Numbered from the stretch's first letter, positions 35,344 to 45,540 are shown. The stretch is 64,000 bases of DNA from Candidatus Nitrotoga arctica (GCF_918378365.1 NZ_OU912926.1:1054001-1118000), one strand, 5' to 3'. Numbers and translations are program-made. Notes: generated by a model not told the origin, from the letters alone.

Positions 35344-36186
35344 ATGGTGCGGGTCTGGGTGCCAGCCTTGCTGCTTGTACTGATATGGTTAAGCAGTTTA
35401 GCGCACGCAGAAGTAGCAGTGCCGCCACTAAGCGCGCGCGTAACTGATTTAACCAGTACCCTCGATACTGCCCAAAAACAACAGCTTGAAACCCGCCTCG
35501 CCCAATTTGAAGCGAAAAAAGGTGCGCAAATTGCTGTGCTGTTGATTCCAACTACCCAACCAGAAACGATCGAACAATACGGTATTCGGGTTGTGGAAGC
35601 TTGGAAGCTTGGGCGCAAAGGAATTGATGATGGTGTATTGCTGCTCATTGCCAAGGATGATCGTACATTGCGCATTGAAGTTGGCTACGGTCTGGAAGGT
35701 GTGCTGCCCGATGCTGTTGCGAAGCGTATTATTGCCGAGACCATAACTCCGCACTTTAAGCGTGGAAATTACTATGCGGGTATCGCAACGGGGATTGAAC
35801 AATTACTGGCGATAATTGAAGGTGAATCGTTACCGCCTCCACGTGAGCGTGGTGCAATATCAGGAAGTTTTAAAAATCTTGAGTCGTTGTTGTTTATCGG
35901 TTTTATGCTGGCGATTGTGGTGGGTGGTGTACTGCGCAAACTTTTAGGACGGCTACCTGCGGCGATTATCATTGGTTTTGCTACAGCTATGCTCGCTTGG
36001 TTCATCGTCGCGCCTATTTTAATAGCAGGGGTTGTGGGCATCATTGCGTTTATCTTCACTTTGGTTGGTGGCGGGCGTGGCCCTTTGGGAGGCGGTAGTT
36101 TCGGCCAAGGAGGGTTTGGTGGAGGAGGTGGATTTGGTGGCGGAGGCGGTGGTTTCGGCGGCGGTGGCGCCTCGGGGCGATGGTGA
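35344..36186 (+). CDS. TPM-domain membrane protein (YgcG-like)
   Basis: 280 residues: signal peptide (LLLVLIWLSSLAHA), TPM domain (about 25-165) with VTDLTSTLDTAQKQQLE, IGRKGIDDGVLLLIA-like and RIEVGYGLEGVLPDA motifs, two C-terminal membrane spans (about 180-240), and a glycine-rich tail of about 38 residues ending in RW. The domain faces the periplasm. The chosen ATG at 35344 follows the lemA stop by one base; an upstream in-frame start at 35302 would lie inside lemA. Family members are linked to membrane protein quality control and acid phosphatase activity in other organisms; no role is proven here. Confidence 0.9.
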   Translation: MVRVWVPALLLVLIWLSSLAHAEVAVPPLSARVTDLTSTLDTAQKQQLETRLAQFEAKKGAQIAVLLIPTTQPETIEQYGIRVVEAWKLGRKGIDDGVLLLIAKDDRTLRIEVGYGLEGVLPDAVAKRIIAETITPHFKRGNYYAGIATGIEQLLAIIEGESLPPPRERGAISGSFKNLESLLFIGFMLAIVVGGVLRKLLGRLPAAIIIGFATAMLAWFIVAPILIAGVVGIIAFIFTLVGGGRGPLGGGSFGQGGFGGGGGFGGGGGGFGGGGASGRW

Positions 36187-36684
36187 ATGGCTATTCAGCG
36201 CATTATTAAGCATTTAATTACTGGCAGCATGGCGGTGAGGGCTGCATTCCCTGCGCATTCACTGCACGCCATCGAGCAGGCGATTCATGAAGCCGAAGCC
36301 AAACATGCCGGGCAAGTCCGCTTTGCGGTTGAAGCATCGCTTGATTTCGTCGCTCTCTGGCGTAACCAGACTGCGAGTGAGCGGGCTATTGATATGTTTT
36401 CGCAATTGAGAGTGTGGGACACCGAGCATAATAATGGAGTCTTGATTTACTTGCTGCTCGCTGATCGTGACGTGGAAATTGTCGCTGACCGTGGTATACA
36501 CATTAAGCTTGGCAAGGCTGGCTGGGAAGAAATTTGTCTTGAAATGGAATCGGCATTTCGGCTGGGCAAGTTTGAAATGGGGGTAATCAAGGGAATTCAT
36601 GCTGTAAGTAGTCATTTACAGCGGTATTTCCCGAAAAAAACTACCTCAGTGAATGAACTGTCAGATAAGCCAATAATCTTATAG
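36187..36684 (+). CDS. TPM-domain protein, second copy
   Basis: 165 residues, starting directly after the stop of the preceding TPM gene. The TPM core is clear in AIEQAIHEAEAKHAGQVRFAVEASLD, VWDTEHNNGVLIYLLLADRDVEIVADRGI and the C-terminal GVIKGIHAVSSHLQRYFP. There is no signal peptide or membrane span, so it should be cytoplasmic, unlike its neighbour. The lemA - membrane TPM - soluble TPM order is a recurring triad in betaproteobacteria. Function unknown. Confidence 0.88.
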   Translation: MAIQRIIKHLITGSMAVRAAFPAHSLHAIEQAIHEAEAKHAGQVRFAVEASLDFVALWRNQTASERAIDMFSQLRVWDTEHNNGVLIYLLLADRDVEIVADRGIHIKLGKAGWEEICLEMESAFRLGKFEMGVIKGIHAVSSHLQRYFPKKTTSVNELSDKPIIL

Positions 36685-36940
36685 TAGCAGGTAAGCCTAT
36701 ATTACTACACGTGATTGTTAGGCATATTTTTCTGGCTCGGCACTGAAAATTGGATATTAGTGCGTCGTTATCAGAGCCTCGGCCTCGAGGAATGCTTCTA
36801 TCAGTAAATCGTTTTGCGCCGCTTCACTATGTGGTTCAGTCTTTCGGTGCGCTAAAATTAATCAGCTAAGTTCCTGCTTATAGGTGGACTGGTGCTCGTG
36901 CTGTTATATCATGGTGCGTGATCGTCAGAGCGAGTTTGAT
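36685..36940. other. Intergenic left of MITE-like element
   Basis: No gene, RNA or convincing terminator recognised between the TPM operon and the palindromic element. Confidence 0.3.
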
Positions 36941-37044
36941 TAGGGAAACGTTGATTAATTCAAAATTTCGCGGAATTTCGCGCGTAACCAATTGATTCTT
37001 AAATATGTGAAATTTTTAAACGCGAATTAATCAGCGCTTCCTTA
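36941..37044. repeat. MITE-like 104-bp palindromic element
   Basis: Ends match as inverted repeats at 18 of 21 positions (36941-36961 against 37024-37044, core CGxTGATTAATTC). Inner flanks also pair (AAAATTTC with GAAATTTTT), so the whole unit could fold as a long hairpin. No coding capacity. Size and structure fit a MITE or REP-like element; only one copy was seen in the window. Confidence 0.55.
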
Positions 37045-37242
37045 GTTGTTATTGTTTGCGAGTTTTTGATTGAAGGACAGGTTAAAAATTGTAAACAAAT
37101 GTATCAAACAATTGTTTCATAATTAGCCCGGTGGTAGAATTTTTTTGTTGTTGCTTTAAGATGTGTGCGGCAGGCGTAATCTTTAAAATTAACATGCGGT
37201 CTGTGCGCGCCACTTTTTCTAAATACATTTAAGGAGAGCACT

Positions 37243-37812
37243 ATGCTGAAACAAAATATCATTGCTGCATTATTGTTGGTAAGTTTGCCACTCGTTGCCC
37301 ATGCTGCAGATTCTTATAGCATGGATCCTCAACATACCTTCGCACATTTCAGTGTTAGTCATTTGGGTTTTTCTACCATGCAGGGACGTTTCGATAAAAG
37401 TAGCGGCAAACTAACTTTCAATCGTGCTGCAAAGACTGGGTCGGTGGATGTCGCCATTGAAGCGGCGTCTATCACCACTGGTTTTGGCAAGCGCGATGAC
37501 CATTTGCGTTCACCGGATTTCTTCAATGTCGCCGAATTTCCCAGTCTTACATACAAATCGACTGCAGTAAAATTCAAGGGTGATATTCCAGTCAGTGTAG
37601 AAGGTAATCTTACACTGCTCGGTGTAACCAAACCGGTAACGCTCACCATTCTTGCGTTCAAGTGCGCCAATCACCCGATGAACAAAAAAGAGTTATGTGG
37701 CGCGGATGCTACCGCACAGATTAAACGCTCAGACTTCGGCATGAAATTTGGTCTGCCTAACGTGGGGGATGATATAAAAATGGTGTTTGAAGTGGAAGCA
37801 TATAAAGATTAA
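37243..37812 (+). CDS. yceI: YceI-family periplasmic lipid-binding protein
   Basis: 189 residues with a signal peptide (NIIAALLLVSLPLVAHA) and the YceI lipocalin-like fold. Markers are YSMDPQHTFAHFSVSHLGFSTMQGRF near residue 25, RDDHLRSPDFFNVAEFPSLTYKS near 79, and AQIKRSDFGMKFGLPNVGDDIKMVFEVEA at the end. Family members bind isoprenoid chains such as polyprenyl or ubiquinone-like molecules in a hydrophobic barrel. A strong TAAGGAG ribosome site precedes the ATG. It is monocistronic, closed by a strong hairpin at 37835. Confidence 0.95.
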   Translation: MLKQNIIAALLLVSLPLVAHAADSYSMDPQHTFAHFSVSHLGFSTMQGRFDKSSGKLTFNRAAKTGSVDVAIEAASITTGFGKRDDHLRSPDFFNVAEFPSLTYKSTAVKFKGDIPVSVEGNLTLLGVTKPVTLTILAFKCANHPMNKKELCGADATAQIKRSDFGMKFGLPNVGDDIKMVFEVEAYKD

Positions 37813-37834
37813 TCTCTAATCTGTACTTGCAACG

Positions 37835-37872
37835 CAGAAGAAATGGCAAGCACACGCTTGCCATTTCTTCTG
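37835..37872 (+). terminator. Perfect 17-bp hairpin after yceI
   Basis: CAGAAGAAATGGCAAGC at 37835-37851 pairs perfectly with 37856-37872 around an ACAC loop, 22 bases after the yceI stop. There is no T-run on the plus strand, so it may act as an mRNA 3' stabiliser as well as a terminator. Confidence 0.75.
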
Positions 37873-38143
37873 GTGAAAAGGATATACCATTTAAAAATTA
37901 AAACTATTATTCCTGTTCTGTTTACAAGCCATCGGGTAGGTGATGGCTTCTCTGTGCGGTGGGTTTTGCTGATATGGCTTTTACAGAGGAAATTAGCTCA
38001 TTTCAAATGTGGCGTTCCCAATTTTTTTGAAACATTTGATAGTTCAAACTTCAATCCGCCTGATAGCAGCTGCTATCAAATGTCATCGGTTCACCGTACT
38101 AGCGCGTTAAATCAATATCGCTGACAAAAAAAGGATTCTCAAA

Positions 38144-38569
38144 ATGAAGCGTTTTCTATTTACAGCGGCGCGGGTATTGATCACTGCTCCAACATTAGCT
38201 GCTGATGTCGGGGTGTCTGTTAATATTGGTCAACCCGGCTTTTATGGTCGAATCGATATCGGTAATTATCCGCAACCTCAGTTAATTTACCCAGCATCTG
38301 TCATGATCTAGCCAATGCCAATGCCAATGCCAATGGGCATGGTGCCCCAACCGATTTACCTGCGCGTGCCTCAAGGCCACCGGAAAACCTGGCGCAAGCA
38401 CTGCCAAAGGTATGGTGCCTGTGGCCAGCCAGTCTATTTTGTTCAAAATAATTGGTATAACAATGTTTATGTTCCTAGCTATCGTGCACATGGCAACTAT
38501 CAAGGCGAGGAGAGGGGTGGTTATGGCGGAGGCCGTGGTAATCATGGCAGGGGTCATGACAGGGATTAA
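38144..38569 (+). pseudogene. Exported hypothetical protein, broken by an in-frame TAG
   Basis: Translation from 38144 gives a signal-like N-terminus (MKRFLFTAARVLITAPTLAA), then DVGVSVNIGQPGFYGRIDIG and YPQPQLIYPASVMI, and meets TAG at 38309-38311. The same frame continues with PMPMPMPMGMVPQPIYLRVP, CGQPVYFVQNNWYNNVYVP and a Gly/Arg/His-rich tail to TAA at 38567. Together the 142 codons match a family of small exported betaproteobacterial proteins of unknown function, where the stop position is normally Gln. Directly after the stop are four copies of the hexamer CCAATG (38312-38335), giving Pro-Met repeats. A sequencing error or readthrough cannot be excluded. Confidence 0.8.
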
Positions 38570-39139
38570 ATCACTCTGAAGGAAAATTACGTAAATACAT
38601 AACGCAACAATCAATTCATCTAGATGAGAGGTTGAAAGACTGTATTGCATTGTTTTTTAAATGCCGTGATATTCCTTACTGCTATAGTAAACAATCTGTT
38701 AGTGTTGCACCGTATTCAACGTGACGCAATCATCTTGCGCCAGCCAAGATTGCCTTCGAGTTAATGTGTGGCTACGGCATTAAATGCCGCTATTCATTGC
38801 TTCCGTCGACTGCCATGGTGTTGACCCTTTGAACAGGGTAGACGCATATCAGGTTGAGAGCATTGCAAAATTGGCTAACTGCGGACTCAAACTGGGATTG
38901 TGGACTGACTATTAGTAATCGCTTCGCTACTCTAAGTAATTGATAAATTAGTCGGTTGTAACCTACTCTAATTTAAGCAAATCTGATTGCTAATCAGATT
39001 CGCACAATTAGTCTCTTTGGCTCTACCAAACTCATATAGGGGTTGGAATACTTTTTGTTCAGGGATATTGGGTGTGGTTGCTTGGAAGCGGCTTGGGTCT
39101 GATCTGATTATCAGATTCCATTATTAGGAATATAAAAAA
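38570..39139. other. Intergenic region upstream of nfeD, with two similar palindromes
   Basis: No gene seen. Two related palindromes, AATCTGAT-5nt-ATCAGATT at 38980-39000 and ATCTGATTATCAGAT at 39102-39116, lie upstream of nfeD; the second is 29 bases from the start codon. They could be operator-like sites or simple repeats. A short ACCCT/AGGGT hairpin occurs near 38825. Confidence 0.4.
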
Positions 39140-39145
39140 TTGGAA

Positions 39146-39571
39146 ATGGAGCCTTACGTATATTGGTTTTTGTTAGCTTTTGGCCTGCTCGCATTAGAGA
39201 TGGTTACGGGAACGTTTTACATGCTAATAGTAAGTATTGCTTTGGGCCTAGCAGGTATTGCGGCATTACTTGGGCTTAATTTACCGTTGCAAATCACGCT
39301 TAGTGCGATGGCCAGCATAATTGGCACAGTGATTCTGCGCCGCATGAAAGGCATGAGTACTGGCAAGATGATTAGCCAAAGCTTGGACATCGGCCAGTCG
39401 GTGCGGGTTATATCATGGCGTGAGGATGGTGTTGCGCGGGTGCATTACCGCGGTACAGAATGGGATGCGGAATTGGAGTCCTCCAGTTTGCAGCGCGATG
39501 GTGTGCTTTACATAAAGGCAATACAGGGCTCAAAATTAATTTTGACGCCATACAAGCCGCAACAACAATAA
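39146..39571 (+). CDS. nfeD: NfeD-family membrane protein
   Basis: 141 residues of the short NfeD type: three hydrophobic spans (about 5-70, WFLLAFGLLALEMVTGTFYMLIV onwards) then a C-terminal OB-fold domain (about 80-140) with GQSVRVISWREDGVARVHYRGTEWDAEL. Short NfeD proteins pair with SPFH/stomatin proteins, and one follows here 14 bases later. They are thought to help organise membrane microdomains. A TTG at 39140 is in frame; the ATG at 39146 is preferred. Confidence 0.9.
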   Translation: MEPYVYWFLLAFGLLALEMVTGTFYMLIVSIALGLAGIAALLGLNLPLQITLSAMASIIGTVILRRMKGMSTGKMISQSLDIGQSVRVISWREDGVARVHYRGTEWDAELESSSLQRDGVLYIKAIQGSKLILTPYKPQQQ

Positions 39572-39585
39572 CATTAGGAAGCAAT

Positions 39586-40491
39586 ATGGAAATCGCACTG
39601 TTTATTCTTGTAGCTGCCGTTATTTTTGTCGTCAAGGCTCTCAATGTTGTGCCACAACAGCATGCCTGGGTGGTTGAGCGCTTGGGGAAGTTTCATGCTG
39701 TGCTAGCACCTGGCTTGAACATTGTGGTTCCATTTATCGATCGTATAGCATATCGCCATATGCTCAAGGAAGTCCCGTTGGACGTCCCCAGTCAGATTTG
39801 TATAACCAAGGATAATACGCAGCTGCAAGTGGATGGTGTCCTTTATTTTCAGGTTACTGACCCTAAGTTGGCTTCTTATGGCTCTAGCGATTATCTCAGC
39901 GCTATCACTCAGCTTGCACAGACTACTTTACGCTCGGCCATTGGCAAGATGGAATTGGATAAGACTTTCGAGGAGCGAGATGATATCAACCGTGCTGTGG
40001 TCGCGGCTCTGGATGAAGCTGCAGCCAGTTGGGGAGTGAAGGTGTTGCGTTATGAAATTAAGGATTTGGTACCACCCAAGGAAATTCTGCTTGCCATGCA
40101 GGCGCAGATTACTGCGGAACGAGAAAAGCGTGCATTGATTGCGGCCTCCGAAGGGCGCAAACAAGAGCAGATTAATATTGCCACGGGCGAGCGCGAAGCT
40201 TTTATCCAGCGTTCCGAAGGCGAGAAACAGGCGGTGATTAATGCCGCTCAAGGCGAAGCAGCGGCCATAACGGCAGTCGCCACAGCTACCGCCTTGGCTA
40301 TTCAGCAGGTCGCATTAGCCATCCAGTTTCCCGGAGGAATGGAAGCAGTTAACCTCAAGGTAGCGGAAAAATATGTGGAAGCGTTCGGTAATGTTGCCAA
40401 GCAAGGCAATACTCTGATTCTGCCAGGTAATATGGCAGACATGGGGACTATGGTAGCTGCGGCGATGAGTATCGTTAAGACGCAGAAGTAG
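39586..40491 (+). CDS. SPFH-domain (stomatin/paraslipin) protein
   Basis: 301 residues: N-terminal membrane anchor (IALFILVAAVIFVVKAL), SPFH domain (about 20-190; VPQQHAWVVERLGKFHAVLAPGLN, VPPKEILLAMQAQITAEREKRA), an Ala/Glu-rich coiled coil (about 180-245) and a short C-terminal oligomerisation region. QmcA/paraslipin family. The frame extends upstream inside nfeD to 39460, but the ATG at 39586 lies after the nfeD stop with GGAAGC upstream. nfeD-SPFH pairs form membrane-associated assemblies; cargo unknown. Confidence 0.93.
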   Translation: MEIALFILVAAVIFVVKALNVVPQQHAWVVERLGKFHAVLAPGLNIVVPFIDRIAYRHMLKEVPLDVPSQICITKDNTQLQVDGVLYFQVTDPKLASYGSSDYLSAITQLAQTTLRSAIGKMELDKTFEERDDINRAVVAALDEAAASWGVKVLRYEIKDLVPPKEILLAMQAQITAEREKRALIAASEGRKQEQINIATGEREAFIQRSEGEKQAVINAAQGEAAAITAVATATALAIQQVALAIQFPGGMEAVNLKVAEKYVEAFGNVAKQGNTLILPGNMADMGTMVAAAMSIVKTQK

Positions 40492-40576
40492 AGATTCTGT
40501 TCGCCGTGGAAATGGTTGCTGGATAATATATGGGCAATACGAGTTATTTGAAATTCCTGAGTCATTATCAAAGTAG

Positions 40577-41707
<1,131 letters not shown>

Positions 41708-41742
41708 AATTCGCCGCTGCAAAATTTTAACTGGGAGAAGTC

Positions 41743-42069
41743 GTGTTGATTAGCAACGCTTATGCACAACAAACCGCTGCACTTGCGTCCGGTTCCGGCT
41801 TCATGGAATTTCTACCTGTGGTCGCAGTGTGCGCAGTATTTTATTTTCTTTTATTGCGTCCGCAACAGAAGCGCGCTAAGGAACAAAAGGCCATGCTGGC
41901 TGCCCTGCAAAAAGGTGATGAAATCATCACTGTGGGCGGAGAGTTAGGTCGTGTGTCCAAGGTGGGCGAGAACTATATCAGCTTGGATATCACCGAAAAC
42001 GTTACGGTACTGATTCAGAAAAGTGCAGTTCAAACGGTGCTGCCCAAGGGAACAATCAAGTCGATTTAA
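41743..42069 (+). CDS. yajC: Preprotein translocase subunit YajC
   Basis: Small inner-membrane protein of 108 residues that associates with SecDF. One span (FLPVVAVCAVFYFLLLRPQQKRAKEQK) is followed by a soluble domain with LQKGDEIITVGGELGRV and ITENVTVLIQKSAVQTVLPKG, all family-typical. The start is GTG at 41743 after a GGGAG site. It lies between tgt and secD, as usual. Confidence 0.96.
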   Translation: MLISNAYAQQTAALASGSGFMEFLPVVAVCAVFYFLLLRPQQKRAKEQKAMLAALQKGDEIITVGGELGRVSKVGENYISLDITENVTVLIQKSAVQTVLPKGTIKSI

Positions 42070-42078
42070 GGTACTGCA

Positions 42079-43890
42079 ATGAACCGTTACCCGCTGTGGA
42101 AATACCTGCTTGTTCTCGTTGTATTTATTTTTGGTCTGGTTTACACCCTGCCTAATTTTTATGGTGAATCTCCTGCTGTGCAAGTATTGCCCTTGCGTGC
42201 CAATCTCAAGGCGGATAGTGCATTGCTGCAGCGGGTGGGTGATGCGCTTAAAGCGGCAAATCTGAATGTGGAAGGGATTGCTTTAGATCCTACTAGTGTT
42301 AAAGCGCGCTTTAATAACACCGATAGTCAGCTTAAGGCTAAAGACATTCTGCAGGCACAGCTGGGCGATGATTACGTGGTTGCCCTCAATTTGCTGTCAC
42401 GCTCGCCGCAGTGGTTAACCGCTATGAATGCACGGCCCATGTATCTTGGATTGGACTTGCGTGGCGGTGTGCATTTCTTGTTGCAGATAGACATGAAGGG
42501 TGCGCTGGATAAGGCGATGGAAGCCGCTTCCGGCGATATGCGGAGCATCCTCCGTGATCAGAATATTGCTTATTCTGGTGTCAGCCGTGATGGCAGAGTG
42601 GTGACGGTTAAGTTCCGCGATGCGGATACGCGCAGCAAAGGTGCGGTAGAACTCAAACAACGTTTCGGTGGTTTGGCCTTCAACGACAAGAATGAAGGCA
42701 ACGAGATGTTCTTGCTTGCCACCTTAAAACCGGAGGAAGAAAAACGCATTCAGGAATCCGCTGTGCAGCAGAATTTGATTACTTTACGCAACCGTGTCAA
42801 TGAATTAGGCGTGGCCGAGCCGATAATTCAACAGCAAGGTATAGATCGTATTGTAGTGCAACTCCCCGGTGTACTGGATACGGCACACGCGAAAGATATT
42901 CTTGGTCGCACCGCGACACTGGAAGTGCGTCTGGTGGATGATGAGCATAAGCTCAGCGAGGGCTCCACTGCACCGTTTGGTACCGAGATGTTCAAGGATC
43001 GGGACGGTTCTATGCTGCTGGTGAAGAAAAGTGTGCTGCTCACCGGCGAGCGCATCAATGATGCGCAACCCGGGTTTGACAGCCGTAGCAATGAGCCAGC
43101 AGTGCATATCAATCTAGATAGCGCGGGTACGCGTAAATTTAAAGAAGCAACGCGCGAGAATGTAGGCAAGCGTATGGCTATACTGCTTTTTGAAAAGGGT
43201 AAAGGCGAAGTGATTACTGCTCCAGTGATCCGTGAGGAAATTGGCGGCGGGAGAGTGCAAATTAGCGGCCAGATGAATACCAAGGAAGCAAACGATATAT
43301 CCTTGTTGCTACGCGCTGGTGCACTGGCAGCGCCAATGGAAATCATTGAGGAGCGCACTGTTGGTCCTAGTCTTGGTGCGGACAATATTGTGCGTGGCTT
43401 CCGTTCCACTCAGATTGGTTTTGTCGCCATTGCGATTTTTATGATTTCCTATTACCTGATGTTTGGTGCGGTTTCCGTGCTGGCACTAGGCGCTAACTTA
43501 TTATTACTGGTGGCACTGTTGTCCATGCTGCAAGCCACGCTGACTTTGCCTGGTATGGCCGGCATTGCGCTGACGCTGGGCATGGCGATTGATGCTAACG
43601 TTTTGATCAATGAGCGCATTCGGGAGGAGCTGCGTAATGGTAATACGCCGCAAGCATCCATCCATGCCGGATATGAGCATGCGTTCCGTACCATACTTGA
43701 TTCCAACATTACCACTTTGATCGCGGGTATAGCGTTGTTCATGTTTGGCTCCGGTGCGATACGAGGTTTTGCTGTTGTATTGTGCTTGGGCATTCTTACT
43801 TCGATGTTCAGTGCGGTGTTGATATCACGTGCACTGGTTAACCTGATTTATGGGCGCAAGCTGCGGTTGACCAAGATCTCCGTAGGTTAA
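42079..43890 (+). CDS. secD: Protein translocase subunit SecD
   Basis: 603-residue RND-fold membrane protein that uses the proton gradient to help pull secreted proteins across the membrane. One N-terminal span, a large periplasmic P1 domain with GLDLRGGVHFLLQIDM (about 120) and LGRTATLEVRLVD (about 275), and five C-terminal spans containing GLDLRGG-type and LTLGMAIDANVLINERIREEL (about 495) motifs, where the Asp is the proton-relay residue. It starts 9 bases after yajC and is 17 bases before secF. Confidence 0.97.
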   Translation: MNRYPLWKYLLVLVVFIFGLVYTLPNFYGESPAVQVLPLRANLKADSALLQRVGDALKAANLNVEGIALDPTSVKARFNNTDSQLKAKDILQAQLGDDYVVALNLLSRSPQWLTAMNARPMYLGLDLRGGVHFLLQIDMKGALDKAMEAASGDMRSILRDQNIAYSGVSRDGRVVTVKFRDADTRSKGAVELKQRFGGLAFNDKNEGNEMFLLATLKPEEEKRIQESAVQQNLITLRNRVNELGVAEPIIQQQGIDRIVVQLPGVLDTAHAKDILGRTATLEVRLVDDEHKLSEGSTAPFGTEMFKDRDGSMLLVKKSVLLTGERINDAQPGFDSRSNEPAVHINLDSAGTRKFKEATRENVGKRMAILLFEKGKGEVITAPVIREEIGGGRVQISGQMNTKEANDISLLLRAGALAAPMEIIEERTVGPSLGADNIVRGFRSTQIGFVAIAIFMISYYLMFGAVSVLALGANLLLLVALLSMLQATLTLPGMAGIALTLGMAIDANVLINERIREELRNGNTPQASIHAGYEHAFRTILDSNITTLIAGIALFMFGSGAIRGFAVVLCLGILTSMFSAVLISRALVNLIYGRKLRLTKISVG

Positions 43891-43907
43891 GTATAAAGAG
43901 GTAATAA

Positions 43908-44837
43908 ATGGAATTTTTCAAGATCAATCGCAACATTCCGTTCATGAGCTATGGGCGGTATACCACCACAATTTCTTTGGTGACATTTATTCTGGCGGTA
44001 TTTTTTATCGTAACCAAAGGGTTGAATTTCGGTGTGGATTTCACTGGTGGAACGGTGATGGAAGTGCATTACTCTCAGACTGCTGATTTGGACAAGGTGC
44101 GTAGGCAACTGACTGAGATGGGGCTGCATGATGTGTTGGTGCAAAACTTTGGTTCTAGTCATGATGTGCTGCTACAGGTATCGCTTAAGCAGAATGTAGT
44201 GGGCGCGAAATTGAGCGAGCAGATTCTCGACAAGTTGCGTCAGCAGGATGCCAGTGTGGAAATGCGCCGCGTCGAATTTGTTGGGCCGCAAGTGGGCAAA
44301 GATCTGGTGGAAAATGGTGCACTTGCGTTGTTGCTGGTCTCCATTGGTATCGCGTGCTACCTCTGGGTGCGATTCGAGTGGAAGTTTGGTCTTGCCGCGA
44401 TAATCGCCAATTTGCATGACGTAATTATTATTATCGGTTTTTTTGCATTTTTTCAGTGGGATTTTTCACTCACTGTGCTGGCGGCGCTACTAGCCGTGCT
44501 GGGCTACTCGGTAAATGAATCAGTGGTAGTGTTTGATCGTATCCGGGAAAACTTCCGTAAGATGCGCAAGACGGAGGTTGCTGAAATAATCGACAATGCG
44601 ATTACGCGCACTATGTCGCGTACGATCATCACCCACCTCTGCACCCAGATGATGGTGACAGCGATGCTGTTTTTGGGTGGGGAGACATTGCATTATTTTG
44701 CGCTGGCGTTGACTATTGGTATTCTGTTTAGTATTTATTCCTCGGTGCTGGTGGCTAGCCCATTGCTTATGCTGATGGGTGTTTCGCGCGAGGATTTCAT
44801 TAAGACGGACAAAGTGGCTGAAGAAGTATTACCCTAG
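43908..44837 (+). CDS. secF: Protein translocase subunit SecF
   Basis: 309-residue partner of SecD with six spans. LNFGVDFTGGTVMEVHY (about 40) is the P4 entry motif, and LLAVLGYSVNESVVVFDRIRENFRK (about 198-222) carries the conserved residues of the fourth span, with Asn replacing the more common Asp position variant seen in SecF proteins. AITRTMSRTIITHLCTQMMV follows. It sits in tgt-yajC-secD-secF and is followed 3 bases later by a DedA gene. Confidence 0.97.
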   Translation: MEFFKINRNIPFMSYGRYTTTISLVTFILAVFFIVTKGLNFGVDFTGGTVMEVHYSQTADLDKVRRQLTEMGLHDVLVQNFGSSHDVLLQVSLKQNVVGAKLSEQILDKLRQQDASVEMRRVEFVGPQVGKDLVENGALALLLVSIGIACYLWVRFEWKFGLAAIIANLHDVIIIIGFFAFFQWDFSLTVLAALLAVLGYSVNESVVVFDRIRENFRKMRKTEVAEIIDNAITRTMSRTIITHLCTQMMVTAMLFLGGETLHYFALALTIGILFSIYSSVLVASPLLMLMGVSREDFIKTDKVAEEVLP

Positions 44838-44840
44838 GCT

Positions 44841-45485
44841 GTGGAACTGCTTACTTCTTTTATAGATATTGTCCTGCATCTGGACGTTCATTTATTAGCA
44901 ATCATGCAGGCATATGGCATGTGGATTTATGCCATCCTGTTTATGATTATTTTCTGCGAAACCGGGCTGGTGGTAATGCCTTTTCTACCGGGAGATTCGC
45001 TGTTGTTCGTGGTAGGTGCGCTGTGCGGAGTTGGCGCGCTGGAAATCCAGCTGGTTTTACCGTTGCTGATAGCTGCATCGTTTTCGGGGGATAGCACCAA
45101 CTACTGGATCGGTCGGTTGGTAGGTATACGTTTAGTCAAGCGTGCTAATTCGTGCTTTCTCAAACATGAGCATTTGGAAAAGACGCATATGTTTTACAAG
45201 AAGCACGGAGGCAAGGCGATCCTGTTTGCCCGCTTTTTGCCCATCGTAAGAACATTTGCACCATTTGTAGCTGGCATTGGTTTGATGCGCTATCGCATTT
45301 TTATGTTATTCAGCGCGTTAGGGAGTATCGCGTGGATTAGCCTTTTCATCCTAGGAGGCTATTTTTTAGGCAATATCCCAGTGGTGAAAGATAATCTGAC
45401 CCTGATGGTGGTCATTGTCATTGTTATTTCATTTTTGCCAGCATTGCGCGAGTTCATTAGGCATCGTCGTACGTATAGGGCATAG
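44841..45485 (+). CDS. DedA-family membrane protein
   Basis: 214 residues with about five hydrophobic segments. The DedA (SNARE-associated/VTT) signature is present: FCETGLVVMPFLPGDSLLFVVGALCGVG near residue 37, GDSTNYWIGRLVG near 86, and GGKAILFARFLPIVRTFAPFVAGIG near 120, including the essential membrane-embedded acidic and arginine residues. Members act as lipid scramblases or flippases, including undecaprenyl-phosphate recycling. The start is a GTG 3 bases after secF, so it is probably co-transcribed with it. Confidence 0.93.
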   Translation: MELLTSFIDIVLHLDVHLLAIMQAYGMWIYAILFMIIFCETGLVVMPFLPGDSLLFVVGALCGVGALEIQLVLPLLIAASFSGDSTNYWIGRLVGIRLVKRANSCFLKHEHLEKTHMFYKKHGGKAILFARFLPIVRTFAPFVAGIGLMRYRIFMLFSALGSIAWISLFILGGYFLGNIPVVKDNLTLMVVIVIVISFLPALREFIRHRRTYRA

Positions 45486-45540
45486 ACTAACTATATTGTA
45501 TCGAAAGTTGTACTTGGCCGGATTGATGGTAAAGTGAGCT

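Noticed and set aside
38309..38311. TAG read as programmed readthrough or pyrrolysine
   Set aside because: No supporting element was seen and pyrrolysine is not expected in this group; a plain nonsense change from a Gln codon is simpler.
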